From NCBI RefSeq assembly GCF_003265705.1, contig NW_020312828.1, positions 60,390,212 through 60,454,211 of the forward strand: a stretch of DNA of 64,000 bases, given 5' to 3'. This DNA is from Callorhinus ursinus (Eukaryota > Chordata > Mammalia > Carnivora > Otariidae). The notes beneath the pieces are model-generated. The model did not search any database, was not told where the DNA came from, and saw nothing but the letters and a program-made list of their open reading frames with translations. The position numbers and the translations under genes were made by a program. Below, piece after piece: positions 57,730-64,000 of this stretch; within the stretch, counting starts at the first letter, position 1, and each line of letters starts with the position of its first letter.

Positions 57730-58005
57730 TATAAATGGCATGGGAAAATGTTCATGAGATGCTACTAGGAAAAAAAGAATATAAAACTATAAACCATATA
57801 AATGCCAGTATGTAAACAACCTGGGTTCCTCCCTCCTTGTAAGGAGAAAGACTACAAAGAAACATGCTAAAATGGTAACGACAGTCGTTCTCCGGGGAGT
57901 GACATCATACGTGATTTTTGTTTTCTTACTTATTCTTGCCCTTACTTTCCATGTTTTTTGATGAAAGAAGTATGCAATACATATAACATGAAAGGTGTAC
58001 GTGCA
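57730..58005 (+). mobile_element. LINE L1M 3'UTR fragment
   Basis: GGCATGGGAAAATGTTCATG, AACATGCTAAAATGGTAACG and CCGGGGAGTGACATCATACG follow the L1M 3'UTR order in EIF3H intron 2. Confidence 0.7.
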
Positions 58006-58177
58006 TACATATCAACAGAATTTTCTATTGCTGGCTAACTTGCCTACATTTATTTACCATGTTCATCAAATAACCTGGGTACCAGCACTCCTAAACTGTG
58101 GGAGCAGGAAACAGAACAGGGTACTTCAGACTACTCAGAATCTGAAGTAGCCAACCTGGCCTAAATACCGTCTGCTA

Positions 58178-58560
58178 TAGACTGAATTATCACCTACGCC
58201 AAGTTCTTATGTTAAAGCCCTAACACCCCAAGTTGATGGTATTCAGAGATGGGGTCTTTAGAAAGTAATCGGGTTCAGCTGAGGCCATAATGGTGGGGCC
58301 CTCACAATGGGACTAGTGCCCTTTAGACACCACATAAGAGACACCACAGAGTTCGCTTCCTTCCTCCCTCCCTCTCTCTCTTCCCATCTCCATCCACAGG
58401 CAGTACTAGGGCCATGTGAAGTCACAGTGAAAAGTGCCAACCCTGCTGGCACCCTGATCTTGGACTTCCAGTCTCACGAACTATGAGAAATAAATTTCTG
58501 TTGTTTAAACCACCCAGTCTACTGTACTTGTTACGGCAGCCTGAGCCAAGACACCATCGT
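58178..58560 (+). mobile_element. MST/MLT1-type LTR, plus strand, in EIF3H intron 2
   Basis: TATGTTAAAGCCCTAACACC, GGCCATGTGAAGTCACAGTG, CTATGAGAAATAAATTTCTG and AACCACCCAGTCTACTGTAC give the MaLR LTR order. It is solitary and non-coding. Confidence 0.8.
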
Positions 58561-58574
58561 TAATACACATTAGT

Positions 58575-58720
58575 TGTGTGACCTACAACAAAATTATTTT
58601 GGCCTAGGTCTCCTCTGTTGTAAATTAAGAGGAAAAAACAGTACTTACTTCAGAAAGTAGTTAAAAGAGGATTAAATGAAATCATTCACAGCAAGAGTGT
58701 GGTGTATTAAATAACCTCAA
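58575..58720 (-). mobile_element. MIR fragment in EIF3H intron 2
   Basis: GTGTGACCTACAACAAAATT, GGCCTAGGTCTCCTCTGTTG and AAGAGGATTAAATGAAATCA follow reversed MIR order. Confidence 0.6.
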
Positions 58721-61700
58721 GAAGAATTTAATACATCTTCACCATCACCTATTATTCAGAAGTGCTATGTAGAATCGAGAAGTCACAGCACTTAACTCGA
58801 GCAAAGGAAAAGTTTTTGGAAAATTGGACTGGATTAACTTGGTCTCCAAATGTTGTATAAACTCTTCTTTGCCCATCTCCATACCAGGAGCAGGGAGGAA
58901 TCAGGAAAACAGAGAAAGGGATTAGAGGTTGTATGTATGACTACAAAAACAGTCTGTGAATCTATGACATTCATTTCATGAAACCAAATTTATACGTACG
59001 AATATGAATACAATAAAAAAAATCTAGCATGAAAAAGGATTACAAAACAAAACAAAAAATACTTCTTAGATACTAAAACTATGAGCTAATTATATTCCGT
59101 ACAATAAAGAACAGATTCAATAAAGAAAGAGACAAGCTACAGAAATTAGATTTCAAGCAAAGGTAATCTTGGGTGTTCTATTATTACTGTGTATATAACA
59201 GTATAACTGCATTGTACTATATAAGTTTCTATCTCCTGATTCCATTTATAACTCTTCCAAAGAAAGGAAATAAGCTCCCTGTCCCCTCCCAACACATAAC
59301 TTTAAAAACAACACTGAGAATGAGGGTGGGGATGGGATGGAGGAGTGAGCAGTAATGCCAGCTTGCATGAGGACTCGGTAAAGGCTACTGGAAATACTGC
59401 CACCCCAATAAAACAGTAAACTCAATCAGATAGAGCAAACAGCTTTATAGCAGGCCCCTATTGCTCAGGGAGATGATCCACTCTGGCAGCCTCAACTTTC
59501 CAAAGATAGTTTCCTTTACCTTCAAACATCAGGACAATTTGGACTAGAAAACCAGTATTAAACATGTCATAAGAAGAAAGCCTAAGGGACACAATCTTTT
59601 AAGAATATTCTTAACTACAAATTAAAGGGAAAGCTGGCAAGAACGGCAAATGACCAGAGTTAAAGAAAAGGTTAGGAAGGCAAATAATTTCCTATGGATT
59701 ACTTAAATCAGAGAAACAGAAGTACTTACAACCACACTCTCCATTCACCCCTTTTTTGTCCCCCACCGATTTCCCTGTATGTTCTGCTTCGTCCAAACTT
59801 ATTTTTATAGGATAAGGAATACAGAGTTCTATACTGAGAAAATGATCAAGCAGAAATCCTTATGGCAGCCACATAAATCTGAGGTTAGAAAACCTGTGGC
59901 TTATTTTTAAGGAGGCCATGTTACCTTTCCCATTATAATCTCCTTTTCCCAAAACCACATGCCGATGTACTTTTGTGGAAAGAAGATCTAAAACTTTCAC
60001 CAAATTCTCAAAGGGACTCAAGATCCAAAAGATGAGTAACAAGTACTGAGGTGTAGTGGAGAACAAGTCAAACATGGTCCCACTTAGGGATTCTCATTCC
60101 TCTGTAGGATTGTGGGGAGAGGAGGAGGGGCTAGGTGTGAAGCAATAATCAATTCACTTCGGGGGTACCAAACAGTAGCAAAGACAGCACTGAGATCTCT
60201 AAAAATAACACTATCCAGAAGAGTTAGAATGACAGGGCAAAGGAAGAGAGAAAACCCCAGCTTTCAGCAAGATACCCAACGATGTCATTCTTACCCTTGT
60301 CCTACCAAAACCAGGAAGTCCATCATGGAGAAAGCTGGATGGAGGCTTCACCTAAACTACTCTGTGACCGAGACTAGTAATTCCCAAAATGGACAAGAGA
60401 AAACACATGCTCTTACCCACACAGGGACAGTGACTAGGGCTTATAAGCTAATAAGACTGTTCTAAAGGCAGGGACGGAGTTGTGATCCTAACAGAAAGAT
60501 AAACCTTCTCTTTTTGAGAAGAAGAAACATTTTGGGGAAAGGTTGGTCTCTACCAAAAATATTACATTATAAAAACATGCTTAGCACAAATTATATTCTG
60601 CTATGTTACAAATATACCTTGGAGGTATACAGCTCTACAAACACACACTAACACCATCCTCAAGCAACTCAGTACTCCTGTTATCTTTCAGAGATTTTAC
60701 ATAACGATCTCTACATGCCATTACTGAGACATGTCTAATCAGCTGTCACTATGTAATCTGAAGATCCTAAAGATGTTTTTCTAGGGAGGGCCTCGTGGAT
60801 TAGTGAAGAAGATGAAATACAGTGTGTAGGGGGAAGTAAAAATCACTGAAAGGCAAGAAAATTACTACAGAAAGATGTTGGAAGGCTACAAAACAGACCA
60901 AATAATTCTCTTCCGCAATTGGCAGGCAAGATCCTGCCAGATGTTTGAAATAGAATTAACCTCTATGGGCTACACTGATAGAAATAAACTGCATAACTAT
61001 AAATAAATAAATATCTAGGGAAGCATAAATAACTACCTAAGAAGGGCTATCTTTGTTTTACTTTCCCTGAATTTGTTTCAAATAGATTATTTCTCCCATC
61101 CCACCAAAAAATAAAAAATAAAAATAAATAAAAAATTTGTCCCTCACAGCAGTGTCCACAGATACTGAGAGCCAACCGCTTATGCCAAGGCTTTTGAAAT
61201 TGTGCCAAAGGCAAACCAAACAGTATCTCCTTAAAAAGCTGAGTTTAATCAGAGTAGTTGCAATGTTTCAAAGCATTTTCAAACAAGGTAATATCACCTT
61301 AACAACAAAAACTCTCCTTTATCCCCCAAGGATATATATATATATTTTTTTTTTCCTCTCTTTTCCTTGCAGAAAAGATTACAATAGTCAGTCTGATAAA
61401 GGCATCACAAATGGCTTACAGATGCTTCCTCCTCATATTTTGGGGAAGAAAAATCTTAAACAGCAAATCATGCATTCATCCCTTCATATATTCATACAAG
61501 CAGGTATTCCAAGCTCTAATGTGCCAGGGTTTTAGGTGCTGTCCAGCACTACGCCTTGAAGGAAGGTTCCCACAGCTGACATCTAGTAGAGAAGAGCAGG
61601 TACGACAGACACTGTGATAGCCAGCAGTCCTGGCTCTACACAAATGCTTAAATGTTCCCTCAAGAAAGTATCTGGGCAATCCCAGATAGTTCTCCGCACA

Positions 61701-62916
61701 TTTAAAATGAACAAACTATTTCTGTTAATAACAACCAGGAAATCAAGTTTGGGAGTCAAAGACCTGGCTTCTTACCCTGCCAAATAATGCAGTGCAGAAG
61801 AAGTCACGGGCTGAGAAAACAAGAGACCCGAATCGCTATTTTGGCTTTGCCAGTAAATACAATAAAATAAAGCAGGGGAAAACCTCCCAATAACCAAACT
61901 GCTCTTAAAGATACAGTTTTAAAACCATCTAGACTTTATCTCAAATGAAAAAATGATTTGGTTTAATGCTTATCACATGGTAATGATGACAAAGAGTTTT
62001 AAAGCAAGGACCAGATAACTATCCTCCCTGAATAAAAAATTTCATGTGTTTCTTTGCTAAGCTTTGAAGTTGAAATCAATTATCTCTAAAGTGCTTTTAG
62101 ATGATAATATTCCACAGAGATAAATGAAAAAAGTCCGTTTTCACTAAAAAATACAGTCTAGAAACCCTAACAACAAGTGTGGTCAGAAGAGCAGGGGCAC
62201 TAATAAGGAACACAGCCTAAAAAGTGACAAGAGTTCTAGACTAATGAGTATATGTGGGTTCCCCACACAGAAAAAGGGCCTTGGGCTAACCCTGAAGGTG
62301 GAAGTTTGAAAGAGTCATCAGATTTTCTTCCCAACATTTACTTTATTTCAGACAAATATGCACTGGAACAGTGTCTCTCAAACTTATATCATTTGAAGAT
62401 CATTTAATGGACATTTGGCCTCGTGAAAACCACCAATTTCAAGTTTAAAAAAGTTGTTATCCTAATTTTAATTATATAAATAAAAGTTTGATTAAATTAA
62501 AACCATAATAAATCTACTGTATATCTGTGATAGAGATGCTGTGCATGATGTCCAGGGTTTAAACACACAACCTGGAGATGGATGATGTGGATGTGGATTA
62601 TAGATAGCAGCCTAAGAGGCTGCTTTTCTCATTCTAGTTGTACTAACTTAGAAGCTCCTTATGCAGACTTACAGGTTATAAGAAAATACAACAAGAGTTT
62701 TGTTACTGTCAGATGATCTTACATATATGCATACGTATGTTTATATATATATATAAATCTCTGTCCAAGGAACACATTATACCTAAAAATTACTATTTCA
62801 ATTAGGGAAATTCTGGAAACTAGATTTTAACCCTTGATTTTATTAAGCTCTGGAGCTATTCATATCCTACTGCCATATTTAGATGTAGTTCTGAAAATAT
62901 GCACAGCAATCTCATC

Positions 62917-63120
62917 TTTTTTTTTAAGACTTTTTTTTTTATCATTATTTATTTATTAGAGAGAGAGGGACAGACCAGAAGCAGTGGGGAGCAGCAGGCT
63001 GAGGGAGAAGCAGGCTGCCTGCCAAGCAGGGAGCCGGATGTGAGACTCGATCCCAGGACCCTGGGATCATGACCTGAGCCGAAGGCAGATGCTCAACCGA
63101 CTGAGCCACCCAGGCACCCC
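62917..63120 (-). mobile_element. Carnivore SINE, minus strand, EIF3H intron 2
   Basis: T-rich tail, TTATTTATTTATTAGAGAGA at the left, CGATCCCAGGACCCTGGGAT inside and GAGCCACCCAGGCACCCC at the right end. The flanks share only a short match (TCTCA). Confidence 0.92.
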
Positions 63121-64000
63121 TCTCAACAACTTCTTCCTCAAATAAGTTATCAAGGTTTAGTAAAAGTGGGAACACTTTACTCATCCCAGTATCACAATTT
63201 CAATGTTAAAAATTGTGACTTTTTTTTTTACTCACAAGTTAATACTGTAAAGCTACTTAGGATACTACATGTTTAGCTAAAACATGCTACTTTTAGGAAA
63301 TTATTTGAAGGAATGGAAATAGCTTTTATTGGCATTGACTGTGTCATAAAGAAGGCATAAAAATGTAAACTCTTCTCTAAAGTCAAAGATTCAAGCAGAC
63401 ATACTTCTCCTCATAGGCAGTATTGGAAAAGCAGCATCAGATTTTTCATTCAGCATATTCTAAAGACAAACACTCAGAGGTTGAAATTTTATTATTTTCA
63501 CTATTTCCCTCCACACTAAATTAAGATTAGAAAGCAATTAACATTATTTCAAATTCCACTGAGTATAAAAAAAAGAAGGAAAGAGGACTGGCAATTTTAA
63601 TTATAAGATACCATGGATTAAAAAAATGCAACCCACTTTCATAGATGTTCAGGTAAAAGAAAGGAGGATATGAGAGGAAAATTCTAGAGCCAATAAAGCT
63701 GTTCCCTGTAAACAAAGAAGTATGTGGGTGAGCACTGCAGTAGCAATGCCCTTTTCCTCCTAAAAACACAACTGTATTCTATCAGTACTGATCCTAACAC
63801 ATTTTTTCCAGCCTGTATCACAGCTCACAGAGTAATTGTTAAATAAAAACTCTCTCCTCTTCAACCATGGATTTTCCATGATGAACAAGAAAATCACATA
63901 GCACTTCTCTGTGATATAAGAACAGCATATACGTTAAGAAGGAATGCTTCTGTGCATACCAATTGTGAAGCTGACTAGTAACATGCACACATTTAATGGT

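Larger units (their letters stand above)
48903..64000 (-). other. EIF3H: EIF3H intron 2 (partial, over 15 kb)
   Basis: It starts at the exon 3 acceptor and runs off the right edge. I looked for the minus-strand code of exon 2 (acidic DDADFDEV end and upstream MPN half) and did not find it, so exons 1-2 should lie to the right. It contains four SINEs, a MIR, an L1M 3' end and an MST/MLT1-type LTR, each listed separately. About 48903-51470, 51705-54080, 54295-56287, 58725-62915 and 63121-64000 are AT-rich without recognised features. Confidence 0.75.

Noticed and set aside
48903..64000. EIF3H exon 2 or exon 1
   Set aside because: I found no minus-strand segment encoding the acidic DDADFDEV end or the basic Gly/Lys-rich N-terminus, and no CpG island.

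Overview
The window is mammalian nuclear DNA from a carnivoran. It has long introns and intergenic DNA, and about ten copies of the carnivore tRNA-Lys-derived SINE (head 'GGGGCACCTGGGTGGCTCAG', body with A/B boxes, CT-rich stretch, AATAAATAAA tail). It also holds old mammalian repeats: MIR, L2, L1M, MLT1/MST-type LTRs and hAT-type DNA elements. The SINE copies look like the caniform/arctoid type (bear, seal, mustelid). I saw no copy of the dog-specific 'GGGATCCCTGGGTGGCGCAG' subfamily and no felid-type insertion in the body. That points to a non-dog, non-cat caniform, but this is an inference.

Only one protein-coding gene can be supported: EIF3H (eukaryotic translation initiation factor 3 subunit H), on the minus strand. 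The window holds its last six coding exons (3 to 8 of the usual 8): 48902-48735, 47204-47105, 45884-45735, 38754-38634, 36620-36488 and 35025-34928, plus a short 3'UTR with two AATAAA signals near 34816 and 34805. The pieces join in frame with GT/AG introns. They give residues 97-352 of the usual 352-residue protein, ending in EYNN-stop. Exons 1 and 2 and the promoter are not in the window, so 48903-64000 is part of intron 2 (over 15 kb).

Positions 1 to about 34.79 kb are the 3' flank of EIF3H. I found no supported gene there. It is a mosaic of MIR, L2, L1M, LTR and DNA-transposon fossils, two full SINE sites and a nested SINE pair at 33.77-34.18 kb. In human the matching flank lies between EIF3H and TRPS1, at the 8q23.3 colorectal-cancer risk locus, so long-range regulatory DNA may be present, but the sequence alone does not prove it.

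I did not find a novel multi-gene system. The observations most worth checking are local. They include complementary (UG)n and (CA)n tracts in introns 7 and 5 flanking exons 6-7, opposite-orientation SINEs flanking exons 3-5, and a SINE inserted into an inverted SINE with a perfect 15-bp target duplication. Others are an L1 fragment inside an L2 with a 9-bp duplication, a GAA expansion inside a MIR beside a long purine tract, and a likely CR1/L3-type coding fossil near 30.5 kb.
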